Part shown: piece by piece, positions 19,001 through 26,085 of the stretch
How positions within the stretch are numbered: position 1 is the stretch's first letter
Layout: each line of letters begins with the position of its first letter
DNA from: Singulisphaera sp. GP187
GTDB taxonomy: Bacteria; Planctomycetota; Planctomycetia; Gemmatales; Gemmataceae
Assembly: GCA_945868575.1 (NCBI GenBank)
Contig: CAMBMH010000020.1
Span: 1 to 36,979 of the forward strand
Length of the DNA stretch: 36,979 nt
Direction of reading: 5' to 3'
Notes under the pieces: model-generated
Databases searched by the model: none
What the model was told of the DNA's origin: nothing
What the model saw: the letters and a program-made list of their open reading frames with translations, nothing else
Position numbers and translations under genes: made by a program

Positions 19001-22000
19001 CATTCGAGGTTGACGCCACATAATTCTGGGAGTCGGAGGTGAACGAAATGCCTACGACTGATACGCCTCCAAGCGGGCTGCGGGAAACAAGCCGGAAGGA
19101 GACCGTGTCCCAAATTTCGACCTGTCCTCCATTGTTGCCAATGGCGATAAATTGGCCATTGGGACTTGTTTCGACTTTGGTGAGCGGCAATTCGGACGAG
19201 CTGCCAATACTGCGAACATAACTGGCCTGCCGGGTTCCGGTTGTAGTCTTGTTTGCGGGATCAAGCGGGTCCCGGTTCCAAATGCGGGCAAATCCGGATT
19301 GGTCGGCGCTGATCAGGTATTTTCCCGTGGAGCTATATACCAGGTCGGCGACACCGCCCGGGCTGGCAACAGGGTAGTTGGTCGCGGCGGGGAATATAAA
19401 AGAGATCTTTCCAGTAGAATAAAACCATTCCTGAATCGTGCCACCATCGGTCGCCGTCGCGATGCTCAGGGAGTCGGCCGAAATCGCGAGCGCGACAACC
19501 CGACCGTTTGTGGTGGGATCGCTGAATTGGGTGACTGTCCCTTGTTGGGAATCAACGAGGAAAACGGCTCCCGCGGAGTCGAGCACAGCAAGGAAAATGC
19601 CGTTAGGGCTCCATTTGATTTGGGTGAGTGGATTGGCGCTAACGCGGATTCCGGCAAGGTTGATCTGTGCTGCAGTGCCAAGGTAAATCATTCCATCGGA
19701 TCCGGCGATGGCGCGGGTGTTTCCGTTGGTTCCAGGGTTGGCCGCGCCACGGGCCGCGACAGCATTAGCGATAACGCCGACAGGAAGAGTCTGGGAATTG
19801 CCGTTTCGGAGCGTGAAACGGTAGACCTGTTTGTCCAGGGTGGCGATCAGGATCTCGGCGCCATTGCCTCCAAACGAGACGGAGGAGATGGTATCGAATG
19901 CCGGGGAGCCATTCGGAAGAGTTACCAGTTTTCCCGATCCGTCATGGATTTCGTTCAAAGGGACAAAGTATTGGGCTACAATCGACCCATTCGTTTGGGA
20001 GCGGACTAATACATTTCCGTTGACTTGGCCATATGCAAAATTGCCGCCAGCAATGGCCAAAGCGGTGATCGGGCTTGTATCGCCTTGGGCCAGGATCCTC
20101 ATTGAGGCGGGGGATGCCGAAAGGTTCCAAACCGTGACAGTGCCGCTGTTATCCCCAATGAAGAGGGTTGATGGGACCGACGGTGAGAAAGCCAGTGCGC
20201 TCACAACCTCAGGCACTCCGGCATAGCGTATGGGAACGCCTGCAAGTGTCGGAGCGACGGTGAGGAATCCACCATTGGCGGCACCGATAGCAAGGAGCGA
20301 TTGGTTGGAATTCAACGCGAGACAATTGGCTGCGCCAACGGCGATCTTCGTGGAAAGGTTTCTTCCAAAATCCTGACGGAGGAGCGTCCCTTTTTCGCTA
20401 AGGGCGTACGCCACCCCGGTAAGATCGTTGGTTGAACCGAGGTCAGTTCCCAATTGAAGACCAACAACTTTGCTGTTGGCCTCAACGGTGACCTTGGAAA
20501 CAAGACGGAACCAGGTTCCGGAATTTGCTACTGGGCGGGTGAAATAGCTGATCGTGCCATCGGCGCTGCCCACAACCATCCGGGTATCGCTATCAAGAGC
20601 GATGCTGGTGAGGGGAACTCCGGGTGTCACGGACAGGAGCTGTTCCAGTTTTCCTGCGGCGGACCAGACTTTGACCGTGCCGTCCAGATCGGCGGCAACA
20701 CGAATCGAGGTCCCGGTGGCGACAGCGGCAAATCCGGTGGAGGATGCCGAACCGCCAAAAGCATTGATTCGGCCATGGCCAAGTTCGCCTTGATACGCGG
20801 CATTTCCCGGCAGATTGTAGATGTTGTCCGCGGAGGCGTAGATTTGCGAGACGATCTGATCGCGGGTCCAGGTCGGGTGGGCGGACTTGATCAACGCAGC
20901 GACACCCGCGGCGACCGGCGAGGCCATCGAGGTGCCGCTCATGTAATTGTAACCGTTTTGTGTGACAGTGGAGAAAATGCCACCTGCAGAGTCGGGATTG
21001 CCCTGCTGGTCGTAAAAGTCACCCCCTGGCGCGGAAATATCCACCGAGGTTCCATAATTGCTGAACGAGCTTTTTGTGTCGTATTTGCTTGTGGCCGAAA
21101 CCCAAACGACATAGGGATTGCGGGCAAGTGCCTCAGAGACATCCAGGTTGTCGTTGGCTGCCGCCACAAAGGAGATAACACCCTTGTCGTGAAGCTTCTT
21201 GAAGGCTCCAATAACCGCAGAGTCATCGGAAAGCTGGAAGCCCGCACCCTGAATGGGCGCTTGGCCGTTCATCAGGATGATGCTGGAATTGGTGATATCG
21301 GCGTTGTTCACATAGGCGTAGTTGAGGGCTTCAACGATGACCAATGAGTCATAATTAGCGGCGTTGGTCAGTTTGACCGTCATGATCTGGGCGCCGGCGG
21401 TTTGCGCTGTGGACCCGTTGGGGAGAATCTGACCGCCACCCGCGATGCCAGCTACACCAATCTGGTTATCCATTTGGGCCGCGATGATACCTGCCACATG
21501 GGTCCCGTGATCGTCAAAAACGGAGTCGGGGCGTACATCCCCAGCAGGCTTTGATCCGGTTCCGGAGAAAGGACGCTGGATATCCACACCATGAATATCG
21601 TCGATGTAGCCATTATTGTCGTCGTCGATGTTGTTTCCCGCAATTTCACCGGGGTTGGTCCAAATCGCATTCCTAAGATCAACATGGTCTATGTCGGTAC
21701 CGCTATCGGTCACGCAAACAATGGGACGATAGGCTTTATCGTTAACCGTGCCTGTTCCCCGGATATACTCCCATGCCCTGACGGCTTCGGTGTTTTGCTG
21801 TTGGTATTGAAGCGAGGCAAAAGGATCATTGGGAGAAAAATTGGCCAATCCGTACCCCTCTTGCGAGCGATAGACAAAATTGACGGAAGCAAACTCAACC
21901 TGAGGCAACACATTCACCGCGCCCGCCACGCCAACGGGGTCGAAATTGGGCTTCAGGTTGACCCGAAGCATGGTAGATGAAGAGGTTTGAAAAATGACTT

Positions 22001-22301
22001 CGCTGGTATTGAAATCGATTGCGTTTTTGAGGTCGGCGGCAGCCTGGGATTGGATTAGGTTTTTGAAGGAGTTCAGCCCCTGTGTGCCTTCCACCTCAAC
22101 CAAAAGCCGGTCGCCCGAATAGGGAGTTTTCAAACCGGGATATTTGAGGAGGGTAGGATCGTCCGCAAGCGATTCCGAGCCTGCGGCAAGGAGAAGTGCA
22201 GGGACCTGCCTGTCTTCCAAAACTTCAATGAACAGTTGCACGGCCCGATCACGGGTACGCTTGGATTTGGAGTTTGTGCGCCCAAAGGATTGCCAATTCA
22301 T
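12996..22301 (-). CDS. Giant secreted subtilisin-like protease with propeller, P-domain, Ig-like and FG-GAP modules
   Basis: 3101 residues; AGGA lies about ten bases before the ATG. The N-terminus has the planctomycete motif VLEDRQVPALLL at ~28-39. A propeptide-like segment (~50-165) leads to a peptidase S8 domain with Asp199 (TDSGTDID), His265 (DDHGTHVAG) and Ser458 (SGTSMASPVAAG), so an active protease is expected. WD40-like blades follow at ~528-1170 (DLDGTVKVWSAAG, NNGGQVEIWDT), then a short DGIFGTPDD module and an SdrD-like piece (ADLNGNGKFDP). A proprotein-convertase P-domain spans ~1355-1495, and about eight bacterial Ig-like modules lie at ~1720-2535. Next come two copies of a TSP/WPGSI domain (~2537-2664 and ~2989-3101) flanking FG-GAP repeats (~2790-2985). 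Probably cell-surface or matrix located. The last domain ends at a stop that may be frameshift-derived. Confidence 0.88.
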   Translation of the reverse strand: MNWQSFGRTNSKSKRTRDRAVQLFIEVLEDRQVPALLLAAGSESLADDPTLLKYPGLKTPYSGDRLLVEVEGTQGLNSFKNLIQSQAAADLKNAIDFNTSEVIFQTSSSTMLRVNLKPNFDPVGVAGAVNVLPQVEFASVNFVYRSQEGYGLANFSPNDPFASLQYQQQNTEAVRAWEYIRGTGTVNDKAYRPIVCVTDSGTDIDHVDLRNAIWTNPGEIAGNNIDDDNNGYIDDIHGVDIQRPFSGTGSKPAGDVRPDSVFDDHGTHVAGIIAAQMDNQIGVAGIAGGGQILPNGSTAQTAGAQIMTVKLTNAANYDSLVIVEALNYAYVNNADITNSSIILMNGQAPIQGAGFQLSDDSAVIGAFKKLHDKGVISFVAAANDNLDVSEALARNPYVVWVSATSKYDTKSSFSNYGTSVDISAPGGDFYDQQGNPDSAGGIFSTVTQNGYNYMSGTSMASPVAAGVAALIKSAHPTWTRDQIVSQIYASADNIYNLPGNAAYQGELGHGRINAFGGSASSTGFAAVATGTSIRVAADLDGTVKVWSAAGKLEQLLSVTPGVPLTSIALDSDTRMVVGSADGTISYFTRPVANSGTWFRLVSKVTVEANSKVVGLQLGTDLGSTNDLTGVAYALSEKGTLLRQDFGRNLSTKIAVGAANCLALNSNQSLLAIGAANGGFLTVAPTLAGVPIRYAGVPEVVSALAFSPSVPSTLFIGDNSGTVTVWNLSASPASMRILAQGDTSPITALAIAGGNFAYGQVNGNVLVRSQTNGSIVAQYFVPLNEIHDGSGKLVTLPNGSPAFDTISSVSFGGNGAEILIATLDKQVYRFTLRNGNSQTLPVGVIANAVAARGAANPGTNGNTRAIAGSDGMIYLGTAAQINLAGIRVSANPLTQIKWSPNGIFLAVLDSAGAVFLVDSQQGTVTQFSDPTTNGRVVALAISADSLSIATATDGGTIQEWFYSTGKISFIFPAATNYPVASPGGVADLVYSSTGKYLISADQSGFARIWNRDPLDPANKTTTGTRQASYVRSIGSSSELPLTKVETSPNGQFIAIGNNGGQVEIWDTVSFRLVSRSPLGGVSVVGISFTSDSQNYVASTSNGKIEFFSSNSGSKLSDIRESLVGLTSVSVDPTQSSSANLGILISFKDGVVEQLRTAASPASRSLLGQGALPSVKAVGNLPSMGSSVSAVPKDIQVEFGGLLDSVRMKADRPVQFRGRGSDGIFGTPDDNIVPLVPTSDYAVGTNMVTFRVEGVMMPGTYRFEVDANSAVNPFGTKLDGNGDGVPGDDYQGPVFSFIGEKGAAYGKVVDQNGIGIADRRVYADLNGNGKFDPVFIPQGETTPTKFIPASLVPASIDDSKPTVAVLDVTADNGRQGTITNLGMKMTLRHSRLSDLTGYLEGPDGSKIEIFSSLPSYSNSFVNVRGLLDINFSNNPSLPTLDRLVASATKPIISGSVRPTGDLSQFNGLSTFGQWKFIVVDKSVINNGYIQSWSLTFTTSEPSSVRNSINPSSGAIQYLTTTDAAGYFEIPSLGSGLGLATYAQALLKVDNSSNDQKFFGDFQMVLPSDGQRNITVTPNTAVIGNDFIEKLISPTATLSYKGVPVTSMTVNGLGADFTLNAILQAASTLRGPKWSTLRGPKFGTAADAVTLYAQSTLEKNAPLKALVKIDCVNGKLSQTFANPFAGMTSTLADGTYNFYVTQTALGSHESLPVAVGVLTLDTTAPLAPTIKTVTPFNSLTLSVPSTTPTFGGIGEPGAIIEIMSVAGSTVLGTGSVQPDGNWVVTLSKAIPEGPNTLIAYATDPYTNMSPASLPFSLTVVSVGPKAPIITQIDGSAAPKGIYFTQSTSLNLKATLDTTGPVQVFLNNVLFQTTTVVGPGPVNLQISGLPTTAINIPIGLTLVQIDGYDLPSPKSVPVSLVVNSEVPSLPVVTSIVKDTGRSDKDGITNSNNPLIWGAAQPYSSVQIVLDGLNLATVVADSTGKWSQPTSLLSEGAHEIILSSTSATGVAGPNNGVPGTPAFTILVDLTNPNAPTVTGIINPATGDSAPVPNYTNSKTPFILGNAEPNALVEILQNGVVIGSRLADSLGKFSVQINIPVSEGQNSITVRAEDVAGNVGAPITFNFTVQTVGYPVGSVTVDKIKVDTGYSDSDGITSVSPTEVSGKAPTGATIVLWADAGTPAEKFLGTVTAIAGEWKWTGLSNLGEGRHTLRAIGTDPFGNQTPSQDYRILIDQTAPANTVINSLSSKNGSNELGFTNLPGFSIGGKAEPFAEIQIDLEGASLVGKLQGKTYASASGTWRWEVPQSTNLPDGSYKATVNTIDAAGNKAAKVAVLAIELIQLTPQAPVVIGALRKDGTYDLATNLSGLTVQGTATFGDLVSVYVNDVLAGYAFPNPSGRWTLDDSTQLRPDGNYKVTATVTNRAGSVSQLSAPVSIEILTTSHPVVQSLRVSEGSSSSPIIVSTNNPTITGEATPGVLVRLVITPDTGAPISASGKADKNGKFSIATTGLPQGAIRIVATAVDRAGNPSDPFDPLNLVIDSVAPTLLLTSPVSGSKFNSQSWPGSISGSISDAHLAHLGSPPVSVVIQGPNGLFYDGTGFSSQTPVWLGAPGSFALTVDPRITPTIPDVGVWTTAQGPSSWSLPLAASKLANGTYYVGVKATDTFGNASIANSSFEYSTVRPVVTVFNLVTGPNNNQPGNLTVFNLVAGQNNTQVGNLEFSSTVSGLTASDFAVSGATVSNLRGSGSKYTFDLTPTGTTRYTVALPEGSVVDAFGNTNLASPTIARVGSYTDYGVFGSAKGSPAIATLYGPAGKIREVVPYDSFFGGVRAAIGDFNTDSVPDFVTVPATSGGPNVRVFNGATGALLRSFMAFPTSYTFGLNIATSDLDKDGYSDILVATNGGIRAAVRVFSGRDYSLMPKYSLNPYGSFTGAIQVATEDFDKDNYDDIITTAQSGGNKDFRIYSGRTGALITSFLNNVPSSPSDVGIASNIRLPEVLITSPLPDISIPMVMWPGSIRGAVNVGSYSTKNVSVAIRNPYGLWLGGQPEARSFDQANKSRIWNTAIGTNSWRLTLPTNILIAGKYTLEVLAEDSLGNRSTKTINFTIS
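14165..14266 (-). repeat. 51-bp tandem duplication inside the giant protease gene
   Basis: Two adjacent 51-bp units (14165-14215 and 14216-14266) differ at only a few positions. They encode two successive 17-residue units, TVFNLVTGPNNNQPGNL and TVFNLVAGQNNTQVGNL. The length is a multiple of three, so the frame is kept. Confidence 0.85.
17388..17432 (-). repeat. 24-bp tandem duplication inside the giant protease gene
   Basis: A 21-bp segment (17388-17408) is repeated exactly at 17412-17432 with a period of 24 bp. It encodes two successive STLRGPK(W/F) units just before the Ig-like part. It looks like recent slipped-strand or unequal duplication. Confidence 0.85.
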
Positions 22302-22371
22302 GGTTGCAATTCCTGATCAGAGTCGAATGAAAATGAAGGGACTAATCCGCAAAAAATCTGGCTCTCCCCTT

Positions 22372-22397
22372 AATCTTGCACAAGATTGGCAATCTTG
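22372..22397. promoter_or_regulatory. Inverted-repeat cluster upstream of the giant protease gene
   Basis: Three 7-bp half-sites alternate in orientation: AATCTTG (22372-22378), CAAGATT (22381-22387) and AATCTTG (22391-22397), with spacers of 2 and 3 bases. The cluster is 71-96 bases upstream of the ATG at 22301. It could be an operator or a leader hairpin. The rest of 22302-22589 shows no gene. Confidence 0.4.
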
Positions 22398-22589
22398 CAG
22401 TGCAATTAAGGAAATTTGGGGTATTTAGGCCTAGTCCAGCAACGCCAACCAATACATATTGTTCCCAATTCATGGAATATGACGGCCAATCCGGCAAATT
22501 TCCTGAAATTGGTAACACTATCTTGTTACAGCTGGAGCATAATGTCCCATGACGAACCAGAGTTCCTCCCCATTAAGACGGGGTTTGGC

Positions 22590-23396
22590 CTATTTTGGTT
22601 CGATAACAACGATCGGATAAATGATTTTGGCCGAAGTTGGTTCTGTTGCCAACAGGTCAACTGCCTCGATTTCAATCTGAAAGCGGCCCGGTCGGTTCGG
22701 TTGGATCGGATAGGTGCAGGGGCAAACCCGGGTGGTTTCGTCCAAAACATCACGAATTTCGGTGACCAGGGGCTTTGTCGTAATGGCCGTTCCCTTGTCA
22801 TCAAGCAATCGGATCCGGATTTCCGCGCGGCACCGAAGGGTCTTTGGATCCAGCGTGCAGTGTGCCAAGCTATATCGCAATAGAAATTGTTGGCCAGGAA
22901 GCCCATAGTTTGGCGCCGCATCCCCGGTTCCAAAACTGTTGGTGATTCTTACGATCCCGAACTTTTTAGGCGAAACCTCAATCTGACGGGATCCTTTTCC
23001 CTCGGTTTTGCCCACAAAATCGGTCGCCCGGATATTCATCGTGTATGTGCCCGGAGGCAAGTTGATCGGAAGCTCGGCCGCGACGAAAGCGGGTACCCTT
23101 CCCCCACCCAAGGGGAGAAGCGCTTCCGTGGGGCGTGGTTCCTGATCCACCAAAACTTTGCCATCAGGGCCAATCATGGTCAGACCAACCCCATAAACCG
23201 ACCGTCCCTCCCCCACAACCTTGAGTCCCGAAAGATCAAAGGCCAGCAAAACCAATTCGCCTGGTAAAAAAGCTTGGGAAGCGGGGCGCGAGGTTCCGTA
23301 TACCCCGTTGGGAATGCGGAAGTTTTCCAGAGTCAGTCCCTGGGCGCTGACCGTTTGAAGGAGAGCGAACAAACCCGCAACCATTGTGGTATTCAT
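22590..23396 (-). CDS. Secreted protein of unknown function
   Basis: I do not recognise this protein. With the start at 23396 it has 268 residues and opens with a short signal peptide (MNTTMVAGLFALLQTVSAQG). An upstream in-frame ATG at 23495 would put 33 charged and polar residues before the signal sequence, so it is less likely; no strong ribosome site decides. The mature part is beta-rich and may be two Ig-like or macroglobulin-like domains: LPGELVLLAFDLSGL with INLPPGTYTMNIRATDFVGK, then LPGQQFLLRYSLAHC with RPGRFQIEIEAVDLLA. Four cysteines cluster in the second half (HC, RC, CPC). It stands alone between the giant protease and the divergent cytochrome gene. A planctomycete extracellular protein is all I can claim. 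Confidence 0.65.
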   Translation of the reverse strand: MNTTMVAGLFALLQTVSAQGLTLENFRIPNGVYGTSRPASQAFLPGELVLLAFDLSGLKVVGEGRSVYGVGLTMIGPDGKVLVDQEPRPTEALLPLGGGRVPAFVAAELPINLPPGTYTMNIRATDFVGKTEGKGSRQIEVSPKKFGIVRITNSFGTGDAAPNYGLPGQQFLLRYSLAHCTLDPKTLRCRAEIRIRLLDDKGTAITTKPLVTEIRDVLDETTRVCPCTYPIQPNRPGRFQIEIEAVDLLATEPTSAKIIYPIVVIEPK

Positions 23397-23695
23397 GGTG
23401 AGCAACCCCGATTTTTCTTTCCAGAAACAAACTTTGCGGTATTGTGTTCCGCCGAAGAGGCCAAGCGCCAGTCGAAATTGCTGATTTGACCACAACAGGT
23501 TGAGCTCGAGGTCGAAAACGGGCTAAAATGACATTAGTGACTAATGCAAGCGTGGTTCCATTGCGAAATTGCCCCCCAGATTGGCCTCTGCCCCCCTGTA
23601 ATAGACCCGCTCAACCGGGTTTTGCCTTTCCCGGCACCATAATCAGGTTTGAACTTATGCGCTTTTTGTGCCCAACCTTCCCCCGAATCCCCCTT

Positions 23696-23700
23696 GGAGG
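23696..23700 (+). promoter_or_regulatory. Ribosome binding site deciding the 23708 start
   Basis: GGAGG seven bases before the ATG at 23708, which begins directly with a signal peptide. It favours this start over in-frame ATGs at 23528 and 23657. Confidence 0.7.
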
Positions 23701-23707
23701 GATCGCC

Positions 23708-26017
23708 ATGTCAACCGTGTTGCTTTTTGTGCTTGGCAACATTTGTCCGCTGGTTTCGGCGGCTCCACCCACCGGCGAAGAGATCTACAAAGCCCAGTGC
23801 GCATCATGTCATGGCGCAAAGGGTGAAGGTATTTCAGACAAATACCCTCATCCCTTAGAGGGGGAGCGCTCCATCGCCCAACTCAGCCGTCTCATCGCTC
23901 GGACCATGCCCGAGGACAAAGTGGGGAGCTGTGTGGGGCCGGATGCGGATAAAGTCGCCGAGTACATTCATGGCGCGTTCTATTCGGCCACCGCCCGCGA
24001 AAGGAATCGCCCCGCACGGATTGCTCTCTCCCGGCTCACCGCGAAACAGTACCAAAACGCGGTCGCCGACCTTTTTGGGAGTTTTCGTGGTCCGGCCCGT
24101 CTCGACGAGAAGCGTGGGCTCAAAGCCGAAGTTTTCGATGCCCGCAATTTCCGCAATGACAAGCGCGTTTCCGAAAAAGTGGACCCGAATATTGATTTTG
24201 ATTTTCAGACAGGCGCCCCCAAGGACGCCGAGGGGAAAGATGCCAAGGTCGATCCGAAGCAGTTCGCCGTCCGCTGGCGCGGTTCGCTTATTGCTCCGGA
24301 AACAGGGATTTACGAGATCATTCTTCGCACCGATCATGCCGGAAAAGTCCATCTCAATGACGATTCCGATCCGCTGATTGACGCCACGGTAAAATCGGGA
24401 AAAGACACGGACTACAAAGCAAATATCTATCTTGTTGCCGGTCGCAGTTACCCTCTTTCCGTCGAATTCATGAAAGCCAAGCAAGGGGTCGATGACACGA
24501 AAAAAGAAAAAGAACGCCCATCCGTTCCCGCCCAGGTGCGACTCCTGTGGAAGACGCCCCATGGTCCGCTGGAACCAGTCCCGCAACATCGTCTGAGTCC
24601 AAATTTTGCGCCCGAGGTGTTTGTTGTTTCGACCTCGTTTCCTCCCGATGACCGAAGTTTGGGCTGGGAACGGGGCACCGCCGTTACAAAGGAATGGGAT
24701 CAGGCCACCACCGAGGCGGCTTTGGAAATGGCGGGGAAACTCGCCCGTAAAGCGGACAATCTTGCCGGAACCAACGACAAGGATCCAAAAAGGATCGAAA
24801 AGCTGAAAAGCTGGGCCCGGACATTGGCCGATCGGGCATTCCGCAAGCCCATTTCCGATGAGGAAGCCAAGCGCTGGGGCGAGCGCTGCTTTGCCAAGGA
24901 CGAGGATCCTATCCTTTCGATCAAGAAGGTTGTGTTGGTGGTGTTGAAATCGCCCCGCTTTCTTTACCGTGAAGGGTTATCCCATCAGGACTCCTATGCG
25001 ACGGCCTCGCGCCTTTCTTTTGGAATTTGGGATTCAATACCCGATCAGGAACTTTTCAAGGCGGCACAAGCGAACAAACTGACCACACCCGAACAGATTC
25101 GGGCCCAGGCGGAACGGATGTTTCAGGATCCCCGCGCCAACAACAAGCTGCGCGATTTTCTTCTGGTTTGGCTGCGTGCCGACCAACGGGCGGAGCTATC
25201 CAAGGATACCAAACTTTTTACCGGGTTTGATGATGCTCTTGTAAGCGATCTGAAAAGTTCCCTGGAGCTTCGTCTGAATCAGACCCTGGATCGCAAGGGC
25301 GCTCCCTTTCCCCAGCTTTTTGAAGGGGCGGAACTCCCCATGAGCGACCGGATGGCCAAGTTTTATGGCGCGACGTTGCCTGCTGGTGTCGGCTTCCGTG
25401 ATGCAAAAATTCCCGGAGGCGACCGCGTGGGCGTTCTGACCCACCCCTATCTCTTGTCCTCGCTTGCCTACACCAAGGAAACTTCACCCATCCACCGTGG
25501 GGTCTTTTTGGCCCGTGGGGTTTTGGGGACCGGACTTCGTCCGCCTCCCGAAGCGGTTGCTCCGCTAGCTCCGGATTTGCACCCCAACCTGACCACGCGG
25601 GAGCGTGTCATCCTTCAGACAAGTCCTCCGGCTTGCATTACTTGTCATAGCGTGATCAATCCCCTCGGATTTACTCTCGAATCGTTTGATGCGGTGGGCC
25701 GTTTCCGTGACAAGGACCATGGCAAACCGGTCGATACAAAGGGGTCCTATATGGACCGCAAAGGGAACACTCTCTTTTTTAATGGAATCGCTGATTTGGC
25801 CAAATGGGCTGTGAGCAACGAGGAGGTCCATAGCACTTTCGCGGAACAGATGTTCCACAATATGGCCCAACAACCCGTGCGGGCGTATGGTCCCAATACT
25901 CTGGAAACCCTTCGGGTTGCCTTTGAGCGTTCTGGTCTGGATATGAGGAAATTGGCGGTTGAGGTTCTGGTGACCCAGGCACTCCCCCAATCCGCGCGGA
26001 CGGTGATGGCGAAATAG
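23708..26017 (+). CDS. Planctomycete cytochrome c-domain protein with PA14 and DUF1592/DUF1588/DUF1585 modules
   Basis: 769 residues from the ATG at 23708. Signal peptide MSTVLLFVLGNICPLVSA, then a class I cytochrome c domain with heme site CASCHG (residues 31-36). A DUF1587-like segment follows (RLTAKQYQNAVADLFG), then a PA14-like domain at ~136-295 (FAVRWRGSLIAPETGIYEI, LRTDHAGKVHLNDDSDPLID), which often binds carbohydrate. Next are DUF1595/DUF1592 (ADRAFRKPISDEEAKRW, SPRFLYREG, ASRLSFGIWDSIPDQEL) and DUF1588 (PPACITCHSVINPLGFTLES) with a second CxxCH (643-647). DUF1585 is at the C-terminus (LAVEVLVTQALPQ). In planctomycetes this family usually sits beside a DUF1552 gene, which is absent here. 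Periplasmic or extracellular; role in polymer oxidation or electron transfer is speculative. Confidence 0.88.
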   Translation: MSTVLLFVLGNICPLVSAAPPTGEEIYKAQCASCHGAKGEGISDKYPHPLEGERSIAQLSRLIARTMPEDKVGSCVGPDADKVAEYIHGAFYSATARERNRPARIALSRLTAKQYQNAVADLFGSFRGPARLDEKRGLKAEVFDARNFRNDKRVSEKVDPNIDFDFQTGAPKDAEGKDAKVDPKQFAVRWRGSLIAPETGIYEIILRTDHAGKVHLNDDSDPLIDATVKSGKDTDYKANIYLVAGRSYPLSVEFMKAKQGVDDTKKEKERPSVPAQVRLLWKTPHGPLEPVPQHRLSPNFAPEVFVVSTSFPPDDRSLGWERGTAVTKEWDQATTEAALEMAGKLARKADNLAGTNDKDPKRIEKLKSWARTLADRAFRKPISDEEAKRWGERCFAKDEDPILSIKKVVLVVLKSPRFLYREGLSHQDSYATASRLSFGIWDSIPDQELFKAAQANKLTTPEQIRAQAERMFQDPRANNKLRDFLLVWLRADQRAELSKDTKLFTGFDDALVSDLKSSLELRLNQTLDRKGAPFPQLFEGAELPMSDRMAKFYGATLPAGVGFRDAKIPGGDRVGVLTHPYLLSSLAYTKETSPIHRGVFLARGVLGTGLRPPPEAVAPLAPDLHPNLTTRERVILQTSPPACITCHSVINPLGFTLESFDAVGRFRDKDHGKPVDTKGSYMDRKGNTLFFNGIADLAKWAVSNEEVHSTFAEQMFHNMAQQPVRAYGPNTLETLRVAFERSGLDMRKLAVEVLVTQALPQSARTVMAK

Positions 26018-26085
26018 AACGAATCCCAAACTGGATGGCAGGGTATAATCATTGGCCCTGTTAGGCATCAAGCAAGAGGTGATTT

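Noticed and set aside
19152-21347. Long plus-strand open frames (about 285 and 297 codons) inside the giant protease gene
   Set aside because: They lie opposite the propeller and S8 coding regions, have no ribosome site or recognisable domain, and are explained by the codon bias of the gene on the other strand.
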